Shown here piece after piece: positions 55,750 to 64,000 of a stretch of 64,000 bases of DNA. The stretch is from the NCBI RefSeq assembly GCF_001661075.1, contig NZ_CP014870.1:2748501-2812500 (forward strand), written 5' to 3'. Position numbers and translations under genes: made by a program. The DNA comes from Pseudomonas silesiensis (GTDB lineage Bacteria; Pseudomonadota; Gammaproteobacteria; Pseudomonadales; Pseudomonadaceae). Under the pieces are notes generated by a model. The model had not been told where the DNA came from and made no database searches. It saw only the letters and a program-made list of their open reading frames with translations. Numbering within the stretch: position 1 is the stretch's first letter; the number at the start of each line of letters is the position of its first letter.

Positions 55750-57902
55750 CTGCGTTCTCCTTGGTCCGGGTCAATGGGTGGGGCGCAAGGTGCCAAGCTT
55801 GGGTAAGGGCGCTCGAGTACAGCGTCGCCGCCCAGGCCACCGCGCGCGCGCGTCAGGGTTTCCAGTGTGCTCAGCATCGCCGGGAGATCGGCGGACTGGG
55901 CGAAGCCGGGAGCATGGGCGGCGGCCGGTGGCGGCATCGGCGTTTTCAGCTGCGCGGCGGCCGTCAGGTGGTTCATCTGCAGGCGGTACAGGATGCGTTC
56001 CGCGCAGTCGGCCAGGTTGGCGCGCACGCGGCTATCGTCGCCGTGCAGGAATCCTGGCGGAAATCTGCTCGCTGCGCTGTGGCATAAACCGCACTGCCGA
56101 ACGAAAGGCAGCAGGTCCGCTGCCATCGCCATGTCGCGACCGGACGCGACATCGGCCAGCCGCGCCGGCGGCAGCGGGGGCCGTTGGCCTGCCGGTAAAG
56201 GAACGCCGAGCCGGGCAAACAGGGGTGTCAGCAGCGCGTCCCGGCGTAGCGCTTGCGCATCGAAGGCATCGCTGTCACCTGCCAGGGTGGTCTGCGCCAG
56301 CGCATCGATAGCGGCGTCCAGCGGGGCGAGATCCGCCACGAGCTCGAGCCTGGCGGTCGCTGGCGTATCGCCGCGCGCGCGGGTCAGCCACAGCCTGCGG
56401 ATGCCTTCGCCACGGGCACTGCGCACACCGTCGGCGTGCTCTGCGAGGGTGAAGCCGATCTCCGCGGCGTCTGCGCGCGGCGTGCCATGACTGAGTGTGA
56501 TAGGGCCGCTATGGTCAGCACCTGGCAGGCTCAGGCGGTCGATGCTGCCCGCGGCAATGAGTCCACCTTGCAGGTTGAGCCGTGCCAGCAGGCGGCTGCC
56601 CTCGGCACCGTCGCAGTCGAGATCGAGCCGGGCAGTGCCCACGCGCTCGCGACAGATCAAGGTGACACTGTGTCGCGGCGCATCGGGTGCTGCGGCGAGT
56701 TGCCGGCCCAGCAGGCCGATATCGGTTTGCGAGAAGAACAGTGACAGAGCGTGGACGAAGCGGGCAACGTCGGCGCTATCTTGCCCGCGCCAGATCGCCA
56801 ATGGCGGGCGCAGCGTCAACGGGTCGAACGCGGCGCCGATGTCGGCGATGCTGCGGGCGGCCAGGCCGCTCGGTAGAGCAGCAGTGACTGTGCCGGAAAG
56901 GTCGATGGCAGAGAACGGCTGACGGTTGGGCAGTTGAGGGTCGGGTAAGGGCAGGCCGGACGGCCAGCGTGCACGCCAATGGGTCAGTAGGGGTTCGACC
57001 AGATCGCGCCGGGCGGTCGGCGTGTCGAGCGTCATCGTGCGGCCGCCGCCGAGTCGGTAGCGCAGCGCCACGCGTAGAGCCTCGGCGCGGCAGGCGATGG
57101 CCTTCGCGCGCGTTGTCACGGCACAGCCCTCGCGCCACAGACGCTGGGCAAGGGTGAACTGGTTGGAGCGGGCAGTCGCGGCGTCGATCGCATCAGGCAA
57201 GTCCACACCGTGGCGCCAGGCGATGCCGTAATAGGGTTGGCCGGTGGCTGCGAGGCGCGCAGCCACTGCCGGGCTGGCGGAGGTTTCGTCCCAGGAGGGG
57301 CGCGAGAAGATCGGCGCGGCATTCTGATGACAGGCCAGGCACAGCGCACGGTTGGCGTAGCGCAGCGTGGGACGATTGTCCGCGCGGTAGTTGTGCACGA
57401 CCTGGAACTCGAAGCGGCCAGCGGTTTCATTGTAGCTGATCACCTCTAGCGCAGCCGCGCCTTCGTGGTAGCCGATATACAGGCGGTCCTTCAGGTAGAG
57501 GTGGCCGGCCGCTGCAGCGGCGGGTGGTTCGCCCGTGACGGCGGCGACTACGCGCGGCTGGTGAAACGCCTGTATGTCCGCCACGGCAGGGCGCTGCAAC
57601 GATCGGCCAAGCGGAATCAGCACCACGGTCAATCCTCCCGAAGCCTGGTTCGCATCCAGCTCGGCACGGATACGCCCGAGCAGGGCCGCGAACGGAAAGG
57701 GCACCACTGCCTCCCCCATCGGCCCAGGCGGGCCGAGCAGGATATCGAACAACGAGCGCCCGGCCGACGGCAGGGGGTCGCCCGGCGCTTCGACCGCCTC
57801 CAGCGGCGTGGAGGCCGGCGTTTCACCGGCCATGACCGATAGCGTCGCCAGCCAGCCGAGCAGCGCCAGCATTGTCATCTGCCATGCTGTCTGGACCATC
57901 AT
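55746..57902 (-). CDS. large periplasmic diheme protein of unknown function
   Basis: From ATG 57902 (MMVQTAWQMTMLALLGWLAT) the protein has 718 residues with a signal peptide cleaved near VMAGE. Heme sites are CLACH in ALCLACHQNAAPIFSRPSW and CGLCH in QCGLCHSAASRFPPGFLHG, about 400 residues apart. The long middle has many Asp/Arg pairs and Leu-rich strands, with LICRERVGTARLDLDC, and no motif I recognise. A longer frame (43 residues) would overlap the upstream lipoprotein gene and is rejected. Its position in the cytochrome operon suggests a partner or redox enzyme. Confidence 0.65.
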   Translation of the reverse strand: MMVQTAWQMTMLALLGWLATLSVMAGETPASTPLEAVEAPGDPLPSAGRSLFDILLGPPGPMGEAVVPFPFAALLGRIRAELDANQASGGLTVVLIPLGRSLQRPAVADIQAFHQPRVVAAVTGEPPAAAAAGHLYLKDRLYIGYHEGAAALEVISYNETAGRFEFQVVHNYRADNRPTLRYANRALCLACHQNAAPIFSRPSWDETSASPAVAARLAATGQPYYGIAWRHGVDLPDAIDAATARSNQFTLAQRLWREGCAVTTRAKAIACRAEALRVALRYRLGGGRTMTLDTPTARRDLVEPLLTHWRARWPSGLPLPDPQLPNRQPFSAIDLSGTVTAALPSGLAARSIADIGAAFDPLTLRPPLAIWRGQDSADVARFVHALSLFFSQTDIGLLGRQLAAAPDAPRHSVTLICRERVGTARLDLDCDGAEGSRLLARLNLQGGLIAAGSIDRLSLPGADHSGPITLSHGTPRADAAEIGFTLAEHADGVRSARGEGIRRLWLTRARGDTPATARLELVADLAPLDAAIDALAQTTLAGDSDAFDAQALRRDALLTPLFARLGVPLPAGQRPPLPPARLADVASGRDMAMAADLLPFVRQCGLCHSAASRFPPGFLHGDDSRVRANLADCAERILYRLQMNHLTAAAQLKTPMPPPAAAHAPGFAQSADLPAMLSTLETLTRARGGLGGDAVLERPYPSLAPCAPPIDPDQGERR

Positions 57903-57912
57903 CCGCTTCGGG

Positions 57913-58806
57913 TTACTGGCCACCGGGAGCGCGAGCGACTTGCGTGCCAGTCCAGCAATCTTGCTGTGCCTGGCCACTTTCCATGAACGCATCGCGGGCG
58001 CGCTCGGCGATCTCCTTGTTGTACAGCACAAAATTCACCACGAAGCTGCGGTCCATGTAGGCGCGGCCTAAATAGAAACCGGGATGCACCATACGGATCT
58101 CGTCGCGGATCGCGAAGCCGTCGCGCCCGGCCATCATGTCTGGCAGACGACGGTAACCTGGCAGCTCGTCGGTGAAGGCGTAGTCGATGATGATCGACTC
58201 GCGCCGGCTGTCGAGCAGGCTTTGCCCGCAGTGCAGCTTGGCCGGGAACAGCAGCCATTGATCCTTGCCGTTAAACTTGATGGATTGCAGCGGTTGGTCG
58301 GCGCTTTCCTCGACCAGTCCCAGCTTCTTCAGCGTACCGAGATCCTCGATGCGATTGCGCAGCAGGCGCTCGTCGCGATAGAACACCTTGCCCTTCCACA
58401 GCGTTTCACCGACCAGGTCGAGTTTGTGCCCGGCCATATTCACCAATAGCTCCCGCAGCCCGCCGCCGGCGATTTCCGACAGGCGCAGCTTGCCGCTGCC
58501 ACCGCGCGCAAAGAACAGGTCGCCTTCGAAAGGCCCGTCCGGAATCGGCCCGGCTGACAGCCGGGCATAGATCTGGTCGACCTGCTCCTGATCGAGGAAA
58601 GACAGGTTCTTCGGTGTGATCTTGTAGAGATCCTTCGGCGACAGCGGGTACTGGTACTCCAGCTGGGCGAAATCCGGTTTCTCGGAATAGCCTTCGCCAT
58701 AGGGGGCGAAGCTGATGTCCGGGGGCTTTTTGTCGGAATCGAAGAACCCGCAACCGGATCCGCCGAGGGCGATGACGGCACAGATGGCGAAGGTGGCGAT
58801 CCTCAT
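57913..58806 (-). CDS. lipoprotein of unknown function in the cytochrome operon
   Basis: The 297-residue protein starts MRIATFAICAVIALGGSGCG with a lipobox (GSGC, Cys19). The mature part (DKKPPDISFAPYGEGYSEKP) has no heme site and reads as an alpha/beta domain: VFYRDERLLRNRIEDLGTLK, SIIIDYAFTDELPGYRRLPD. It could anchor the soluble cytochromes to the membrane or be a substrate-binding component. No family recognised. It lies 17 bases from the 844-residue cytochrome gene and 10 from the next. Confidence 0.65.
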   Translation of the reverse strand: MRIATFAICAVIALGGSGCGFFDSDKKPPDISFAPYGEGYSEKPDFAQLEYQYPLSPKDLYKITPKNLSFLDQEQVDQIYARLSAGPIPDGPFEGDLFFARGGSGKLRLSEIAGGGLRELLVNMAGHKLDLVGETLWKGKVFYRDERLLRNRIEDLGTLKKLGLVEESADQPLQSIKFNGKDQWLLFPAKLHCGQSLLDSRRESIIIDYAFTDELPGYRRLPDMMAGRDGFAIRDEIRMVHPGFYLGRAYMDRSFVVNFVLYNKEIAERARDAFMESGQAQQDCWTGTQVARAPGGQ

Positions 58807-58823
58807 GGCGGCTCCCCTTGCAC

Positions 58824-61358
58824 TTAGAAGGTGGCAAGGAAGGCGATCAGCGCCTTCTTGTCTGCTTCGGACAGATCCTCGCCGAAGCGGTGACCGTCGT
58901 TTTCGATCTCGGCGGTGCAGCTGCTGTAGATCTGCTTGATCAGATAGGGGCGTGCCTTCAGTGCCGCCACCAACGCATTCGGCTTGCCGACCAGTTCGCC
59001 GGTGATGACCTTCAGGTCGGCGAGCACCTTGGCGCCGGTGTCCTTGCCGAAACGTTGGGTCAGACTCGCCTCGAGCTCCTGTGGCGCGGTCTTGGCGCGC
59101 ACCAGATCGACGATGAAGCGTTTGTGCTGGAAGTTACCGATGGTGCCGGCGGTGACGCCGCGGCCGTCGATTTCGCTCGGGATGGTGAGTTCGAAGCCAA
59201 GCAGCCTTTCCTTCGCAGTGCCGTCCCACAGGCGTGGGCCGATGCGCAGGGTGACATCCTCGCTCAGCAAGGTAACTTTCGGGATGCGCTGCGCCGGGTT
59301 CAGCAACTCCTGCATCGACATCTTGTACAGTCGGTAGCGGCCCTCGACGCTGGGGTCGTATTCGAAGCAGGCCGGTTGCTGCCCGGCGGGCAGCAGCTTC
59401 ACGCTGCTGCCGTCCACGTAGCGCGGGCGCATCGCATAGAAGTCGTTCGCGGCGTGCTGCGGCTTGCCGCACAGCTCGGGGCCGAGCGCGTTGTTGTGCA
59501 GGAAGGGGGCGTGTGCCCACAGGTTGAGCAGTGAGATGTTGCGATAGTGGCCGCGTCCGCCGTCTCCGGGCTCTCTGACGTTGGGGTCGGGCGGCTGCGC
59601 CCGCAGGGTCTCGGAGCCGTATTCCTGCCAGATGTGGCCGGTCATGTGGTTGGAGTGCAGGGCGCGGCAGCGGAAGGTGCCGACTTCGGAGACCGGGGTG
59701 CTGCGGTCGTTGCCCAGCCAATCCTCGCGCATGCCGCTGCCGAGGTCGATTTTGTGGAAGTCGAGGCTGGCGAACTGCCCAGCCGCCGCTTCCGGCTGGC
59801 TGGAATGGCAGCGTGCGCAGGTGTTGGCGAAGATCTCCCTGCCACGCGCCACCGCATTGTCGCCGAATTCGTGTTCAAGGGTGTCGATCAGGTCCTGCTC
59901 GGTATAGCGGGCGTCCGGTGTCGTGGCGCGCAACTGGTTTTCGCGCGCGGCACGCAGATCGGTGACGTGTGCTTCGGCCGACATGAAAAAATCGAGGATG
60001 TTCGGCAGCCGGTCCTCGATGGCGCGGAAGTTGGGACAGTCGCGCCGGCACTGGCCGATGTTGAACGGCGTCTGGCCGAAGCCACGCTGCTGAGGGTCGA
60101 TCTGGCGCAGGTCGGAGAGGTGGTTCATCCAGCATTGTTCCGAGCATGAACCGATGTTGAAATACACGCGCTGGATCGCTTCGAGCGCGCCGATCGAGTC
60201 TTCGCCGCCCTTCAGGATGTGGTGTACGGTTTCCGGAGCGAGGGACTTCTTCCAGCACTTGCCGTCGCGTCCCGGTTCGCACCAGCAACGGGTTTCGTCG
60301 CGGTCGTCGCCGCAAGCGTCAACCTTGCGCCATTTCAGCACCTGCTCGTCGGCGAAGGTCGGCCGTTTGGCGATGTTGATCAGAGCGTTGATCGTGCCCG
60401 GGTTGTTCAGCTGGTCGGTCGGAATCGCCGAGGTGTCGCTGGCGCCGGGTCGCGCATGGGCGAACATCTGCCATTCCAGTGTGTTTGAGGGCATGCCCGA
60501 GACCATGATTTCGGAGATGCGCGAGTACTGGTTACCGACCAGGCCCTTGATGTTTTCCCACTTGGGGTTCGCAGGGTCGGCGGGTGGGTTGAGCGGATCG
60601 AAGGCGATGTGGCAGGAGCCGCAGGCGGTGCCTATCAGAAAGGGCGGCTCGATGGCGCCATCCTGCAGGTGCGAGCGCGCCGCCTCGCCTGCGCCGGCGG
60701 CCGCAATCGGCCGGTTGTAGCCTTCCCAGCTGCCGGGGTTGCCATTGAGCCGCTGCCAGGCCGCCTTGTCGAAGCGCGGGTTGGGAAACTTGCGAATGCC
60801 GAGCGCGCCGGTGGAAGTGCCGAATTTCAGATCGCAGGCCGATTGGCGCTGGTCGGCTGGCCCATGCACGTCGTCTTCCTTCAGGAGCGCGTCGCGAAAG
60901 TCGCATGCCGGATCGGTATACCCGCTGCGTCCGACGTAGCCGAGCATCTCCTCGTCGCCCGGGCACCAGTCCATGCCGTAGGTCTCATCCAGGTTCTTCG
61001 CCGGGCAGTCCGGCGAGCCCGGTGTGCAGCAGGCCGGATCATTGATAATGCCCCAAGCGCGGAAGCGGTCGCCACGCTGGTCGCTGCGCAGTACGCGGTA
61101 CCAGTCGATCAGTACGCCGACGCGCTGCTGGAAGACGGAGGTGTGGAAACGGTCGTTGCCTGCCGTGGCCTTGAACCAGATCAGGCGGCCGGCGCATTCC
61201 GATTCGTTCAGCCCTTCGCGTGCACAAGCCGCAAAATAGGGCGCATCCTGCGCGTGCACACGGCGTGTTTCGGTCGTCGTCTGCGCGACCGCGGTCAGCG
61301 GGATGGCAATGAGGAGAGACACCAGGAAGGAAATGAGAACGAGCAGCGCACGTTTCAC
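58824..61358 (-). CDS. large Cys-rich c-type cytochrome
   Basis: From GTG 61358 (KRALLVLISFLVSLLIAI) the protein has 844 residues with a signal peptide cleaved near AVAQT. Classical heme sites are CGSCH (about residue 265) and CARCH (about 550). Between them lie more than 15 further Cys in motifs such as ACCTPG, DCPAK, RCWCEPG, CSEQCW and CRRDCP, suggesting disulfides or unusual cofactors. LWAHAPFLHNNALGPELCG resembles the diheme-peroxidase C-terminal block. AAGGAGG sits 8 bases before GTG, which decides the start. It is the first gene of the operon. Function unknown. Confidence 0.7.
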   Translation of the reverse strand: MKRALLVLISFLVSLLIAIPLTAVAQTTTETRRVHAQDAPYFAACAREGLNESECAGRLIWFKATAGNDRFHTSVFQQRVGVLIDWYRVLRSDQRGDRFRAWGIINDPACCTPGSPDCPAKNLDETYGMDWCPGDEEMLGYVGRSGYTDPACDFRDALLKEDDVHGPADQRQSACDLKFGTSTGALGIRKFPNPRFDKAAWQRLNGNPGSWEGYNRPIAAAGAGEAARSHLQDGAIEPPFLIGTACGSCHIAFDPLNPPADPANPKWENIKGLVGNQYSRISEIMVSGMPSNTLEWQMFAHARPGASDTSAIPTDQLNNPGTINALINIAKRPTFADEQVLKWRKVDACGDDRDETRCWCEPGRDGKCWKKSLAPETVHHILKGGEDSIGALEAIQRVYFNIGSCSEQCWMNHLSDLRQIDPQQRGFGQTPFNIGQCRRDCPNFRAIEDRLPNILDFFMSAEAHVTDLRAARENQLRATTPDARYTEQDLIDTLEHEFGDNAVARGREIFANTCARCHSSQPEAAAGQFASLDFHKIDLGSGMREDWLGNDRSTPVSEVGTFRCRALHSNHMTGHIWQEYGSETLRAQPPDPNVREPGDGGRGHYRNISLLNLWAHAPFLHNNALGPELCGKPQHAANDFYAMRPRYVDGSSVKLLPAGQQPACFEYDPSVEGRYRLYKMSMQELLNPAQRIPKVTLLSEDVTLRIGPRLWDGTAKERLLGFELTIPSEIDGRGVTAGTIGNFQHKRFIVDLVRAKTAPQELEASLTQRFGKDTGAKVLADLKVITGELVGKPNALVAALKARPYLIKQIYSSCTAEIENDGHRFGEDLSEADKKALIAFLATF

Positions 61359-61758
61359 GGGGCGACCTCCTTGCGGTCGGACCAACATCAAGACACGACG
61401 GGAAGCCCCGAAGCACTGCTGGTGACAACGTTTGGGTCATCGACTGCACCCGGCGAGAGGAGAGATGCAGGAAGGCATACTGTCGATCCGCAAGGCGCAT
61501 CGCACCCAGGGGCGATTCGCCGTTCAATATGTCCAATTAAGGCTTAGCAGGCCGCAGCCCATTTGCAAGAATTTTTACATTGCTAATTACCTGACCCATC
61601 CAGAATGCGTACGAATCGAAACGGCCTGCGCCCGTTTCGGCACTTCCCGCGCCAGGAAATCCCGGGAGTCCTGGACTACGTCAACTTCTTGCGTGCAACC
61701 CGGATGTGCACCAATGACGTTGGAGAGAAAGCCATCGCGTTCGAGCGTGCATCAGGTT
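61359..61758. other. 400-base gap upstream of the cytochrome operon
   Basis: It separates the operon from the amidase gene on the same strand. A hairpin CGAAACGG/CCGTTTCG (61617-61639, 7-base loop, no T tract) lies about 120 bases after the amidase stop. A promoter for the cytochrome operon should be here, in the AT-richer part around 61540-61590. Nothing coding is convincing. Confidence 0.5.
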
Positions 61759-63171
61759 TCAGCTTTTCACCAGAGGCTGCCGAGGATGTGGACTTGGAAA
61801 TGCCCGTTCATAGGCCCGGCATACGCGCAGCACCTGATCATCGGCAAAGCGCGCACCGACCACGTGCAAGCCGACGGGCAACCCGTCCTGTGCGAAGCCG
61901 CACGGCACTGACGCTGCCGGTTGTTGGGTCAGGTTGAAGGGGTAACTGAAGGGTGTCCACTCCATCCATTCGCCCAGGCCAGAGTCCGGTGGAACGTTGT
62001 GCCCGGCGGCGAAGGCGGTGATCGGCAACATGGGTGACACCAGCACGTCGTAGCGGCTATGGAACTCAGCCATATGCGCCACCAGCGCCGCGCGGGCTTC
62101 CAGCGCTAGCGTGTAGTCGTGCAGGCTGATGCGTTCGCCCTGTTCGGCAATGCGCAGCAGGCCCGGGTCGAGTTGTGCCCGTTGCGCCGGGCTCAGTTGT
62201 CCGGCCAGTCGTGCGGCACCGGCGAACCACAGGGTGTTGAACAGTTCCAGCGGATCGCTGAAACCCGGGTCGACCTGTTCGACGTGGGCACCCAGTTGCG
62301 CCAGGCGCTCCACTGCCTGGGCCACCACCCGGGCCACCTGCGGATCGACCTTCACGTAGCCGAAATCCGGGCTGTAGGCGATGCGCAGGCCTCTGAGATC
62401 AGTGCTCTCAGCTAACCAGGGCGTGCTGCGTGGTGCTCCGGCCAAGCCGTCCCGGCTATCCGGTCGCGCGACGGTTTGCAGCATCAATACCGCATCGTCG
62501 ACGGTGCGGGTCATCGGCCCCAGGTGCGAGAGCAGGGTCATGGCGCTGGCCGGCCACTGGGGGACGTAACCGAAGGTCGGCTTGATCCCGAAGGTGCCGG
62601 TGAAGGCGCAGGGGATGCGAATCGAACCGCCGGCATCGCTGCCCTGGTGCAGCACCCCGAGGTTCAGCGAAGCCGCCGCGGCCGCACCGCCGGAGGAACC
62701 GCCGGCCGTCATGCGCGTGTCCCAGGGGTTGCGGGTGATGCCGTAGAGCGGGTTGTCGGTCACACCTTTCCAGCCGAATTCCGGGGTGGTGGTCTTGCCG
62801 AGCAGCACCGCGCCGGCGTTGCGCATAAAGGCCGGGAAGGGCGCATCCACTTCCCAGGGGCCCGTGGCAGAGGTGGTTCTGGAACCCTTGCGCGTGGGCA
62901 TGCCACGGGTCAGGGTCAGGTCCTTGATCGACGCCGGCACACCGTCCAGTGCGCCGCACGGCTGGCCCTTGAGCCAGCGCTGTTCGGAGGCCCGCGCCGC
63001 GTCGAGCGCGCCTTGCTGATCAACATGGCAATAGGCGTTGACCTGCGGGTTGAAGCGCTCGATGCGCGCCAGGGCGTCCTCGGTCACCTCCACCGGTGAC
63101 AGGCGCTTGTCGCGGTAACGGGCCAGTAGCTCGACGCCGCTCATCTCGGCGATTTCGGTAGGTTGCTTCAT
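61759..63171 (-). CDS. amidase of the amidase-signature family
   Basis: The 470-residue enzyme starts MKQPTEIAEMSGVELLARYR. The Ser-cisSer-Lys triad is visible: Lys in GVPASIKDLT, cis-Ser in MTAGGSSGGAAAAASLNLG and nucleophile Ser in HQGSDAGGSIRIPCAFTGTF. These enzymes hydrolyse amide bonds of diverse small molecules; specificity is unknown. Start 63171 overlaps the stop of the neighbouring carbamoylase-like gene by ATGA, so the two probably act in one catabolic route. A 20-residue longer frame is rejected for lying inside that gene. Confidence 0.9.
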   Translation of the reverse strand: MKQPTEIAEMSGVELLARYRDKRLSPVEVTEDALARIERFNPQVNAYCHVDQQGALDAARASEQRWLKGQPCGALDGVPASIKDLTLTRGMPTRKGSRTTSATGPWEVDAPFPAFMRNAGAVLLGKTTTPEFGWKGVTDNPLYGITRNPWDTRMTAGGSSGGAAAAASLNLGVLHQGSDAGGSIRIPCAFTGTFGIKPTFGYVPQWPASAMTLLSHLGPMTRTVDDAVLMLQTVARPDSRDGLAGAPRSTPWLAESTDLRGLRIAYSPDFGYVKVDPQVARVVAQAVERLAQLGAHVEQVDPGFSDPLELFNTLWFAGAARLAGQLSPAQRAQLDPGLLRIAEQGERISLHDYTLALEARAALVAHMAEFHSRYDVLVSPMLPITAFAAGHNVPPDSGLGEWMEWTPFSYPFNLTQQPAASVPCGFAQDGLPVGLHVVGARFADDQVLRVCRAYERAFPSPHPRQPLVKS

Positions 63172-64000
63172 GCCGCGTGTCCTCCTTGGCCTTGTGCCGC
63201 ATTGACCATGGCGCGCAACAATACGGCGCAACCGTCAGCCAGGTCCTGGGGCGCGGCGTTTTCAATTTCGTTGTGGCTGATCCCCCCCTCGCAGGGTACG
63301 AAGATCATCCCGGCCGGGCCCAGTTCGGCGACGAAGATCGCGTCGTGTCCGGCACCGCTGACGATGTCCATGTGGCTCAGGCCCAACTGCTCGGCGCCCT
63401 GGCGCACGGCGGCGACACAGGCGGGGTCGAAGTCCAGCGGCGGGAAGTCGGCGGTAGGGGTCAGCTCGTAGCTCAGACCGTGCTGCAGACAAGTGTCTTC
63501 GATCACCTGGCGCACCTCATCGACCATGGCTTGCAGCTTGTCGGCATGCAAGTGGCGCAGATCGATGGTCATCTGCACTTGACCTGGAATCACATTACGC
63601 GAGCCAGGGTGCAGGGTCAGGCAGCCGACGGTACCGCAAGCGTGAGGCTGTTGCGCATGGGCGATGCGGTTGACCGCGCTGACGACTTGCGCGGCGCCGA
63701 CCAGGGCGTCCTTGCGCAAGTGCATCGGCGTCGGCCCGGCATGGGCCTCCACCCCGGTCAGGGTCAGGTCGAACCATTTCTGCCCAAGGCAACCCATGAC
63801 CACGCCGATGGTGGTCTCACGGTCTTCCAGAACCGGGCCCTGTTCGATGTGTGCCTCGAAATAGGCACCCACCGGATGGCCAAGCACCGCCCGCGACCCG
63901 GCATAGCCGATGCGCTGCAACTCGCTGCCCACCGACAGCCCGTGTTCATCCTGCTTGCACAGGGTGTCCTCGAGGTCGAACTTACCGGCGAACACTCCCG
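63168..64000 (-). CDS. Zn-dependent hydantoinase/carbamoylase-family amidohydrolase (M20), partial
   Basis: The C-terminal 277 residues are visible, and the N-terminus lies beyond 64000. The segment FEAHIEQGPVLEDRETTIGV contains the metal-ligand and Glu motif of N-carbamoyl-L-amino-acid hydrolases and allantoate amidohydrolases, followed by the dimerisation domain (GVEAHAGPTPMHLRKDALVG) and SGAGHDAIFVAELGPAGMIF with SHNEIE at the end. It would release ammonia or carbamoyl groups from N-carbamoyl compounds. It is translationally coupled to the amidase. Confidence 0.88.
   Translation of the reverse strand, partial: GVFAGKFDLEDTLCKQDEHGLSVGSELQRIGYAGSRAVLGHPVGAYFEAHIEQGPVLEDRETTIGVVMGCLGQKWFDLTLTGVEAHAGPTPMHLRKDALVGAAQVVSAVNRIAHAQQPHACGTVGCLTLHPGSRNVIPGQVQMTIDLRHLHADKLQAMVDEVRQVIEDTCLQHGLSYELTPTADFPPLDFDPACVAAVRQGAEQLGLSHMDIVSGAGHDAIFVAELGPAGMIFVPCEGGISHNEIENAAPQDLADGCAVLLRAMVNAAQGQGGHAA

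Noticed and set aside
61605..61937. 110-residue plus-strand ORF
   Set aside because: Its second half is antisense to the amidase gene and the first half has no ribosome binding site or recognisable domain.

Overview
The window reads as chromosomal DNA of a Pseudomonas of the fluorescens/putida lineage. Support comes from the gacA(TTG start)-uvrC-pgsA-tRNA-Gly order, a complete nicotinate (nic) cluster arranged as in P. putida KT2440, a REPIN built on a fluorescens-type REP sequence, an OprI-like lipoprotein, an OprD-type porin, and a regulon of Anr (FNR) boxes. No phage, integrase or CRISPR array is visible.

Layout. (1) 1-12.4 kb is core-like: the start of an unidentified gene, a REPIN, a YejABEF/Npp-type peptide ABC transporter (minus strand), ppiC, a cytoplasmic lipase, and a DAHP synthase preceded by an aromatic-rich leader peptide, a strong intrinsic terminator and a second Tyr-rich small ORF (a candidate attenuator). 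Then gacA, uvrC, pgsA and tRNA-Gly(GCC). (2) 12.6-38.3 kb lies directly behind the tRNA and looks like an accessory low-oxygen survival island: a redox-disulfide protein with a metal-type permease, tandem-domain universal stress proteins, a beta-CASP nuclease, acetate kinase, a MaoC-phosphotransacetylase fusion, phosphoketolase, a PRPP synthetase-like protein with PRTases, an erythromycin-esterase-like protein, a diheme cytochrome, an Anr paralogue with an altered recognition helix, a TPCP/hemerythrin P1B ATPase and a P2A cation ATPase. Six perfect or one-mismatch Anr boxes and several weaker ones sit in front of its genes, and at least seven gene remnants show duplication followed by decay. 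(3) 38.4-38.7 kb is a scar with an IS66-like orfA remnant and a truncated amidohydrolase. (4) 38.8-52.3 kb is the aerobic nicotinic acid degradation cluster nicPTFEDC / nicXR / nicAB / nicS, with candidate NicR and NicS operators. (5) 52.7-61.4 kb is a five-gene minus-strand operon of large multi-cysteine c-type cytochromes, two of them RoxA/MauG-like, plus a lipoprotein; a LysR fragment lies at its downstream edge. I cannot assign it to a described pathway, and it is the best candidate for an undescribed system. (6) 61.8-64 kb is an amidase and a partial N-carbamoyl-amino-acid hydrolase-type peptidase.

How they fit. In the island, phosphoketolase would make acetyl-phosphate from sugar phosphates, AckA would turn it into ATP plus acetate, and the Pta-like fusion links acetyl-CoA to the same pool. 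With USPs and cation pumps this is a plausible energy-maintenance programme under oxygen limitation controlled by Anr-type regulators. In the nic cluster, NicAB hydroxylates nicotinate, NicC, NicX, NicD, NicF and NicE take 6-hydroxynicotinate to fumarate, and NicP/NicT import the substrate. Assignments come from reading the translated sequence and recalled family motifs; no search was run.
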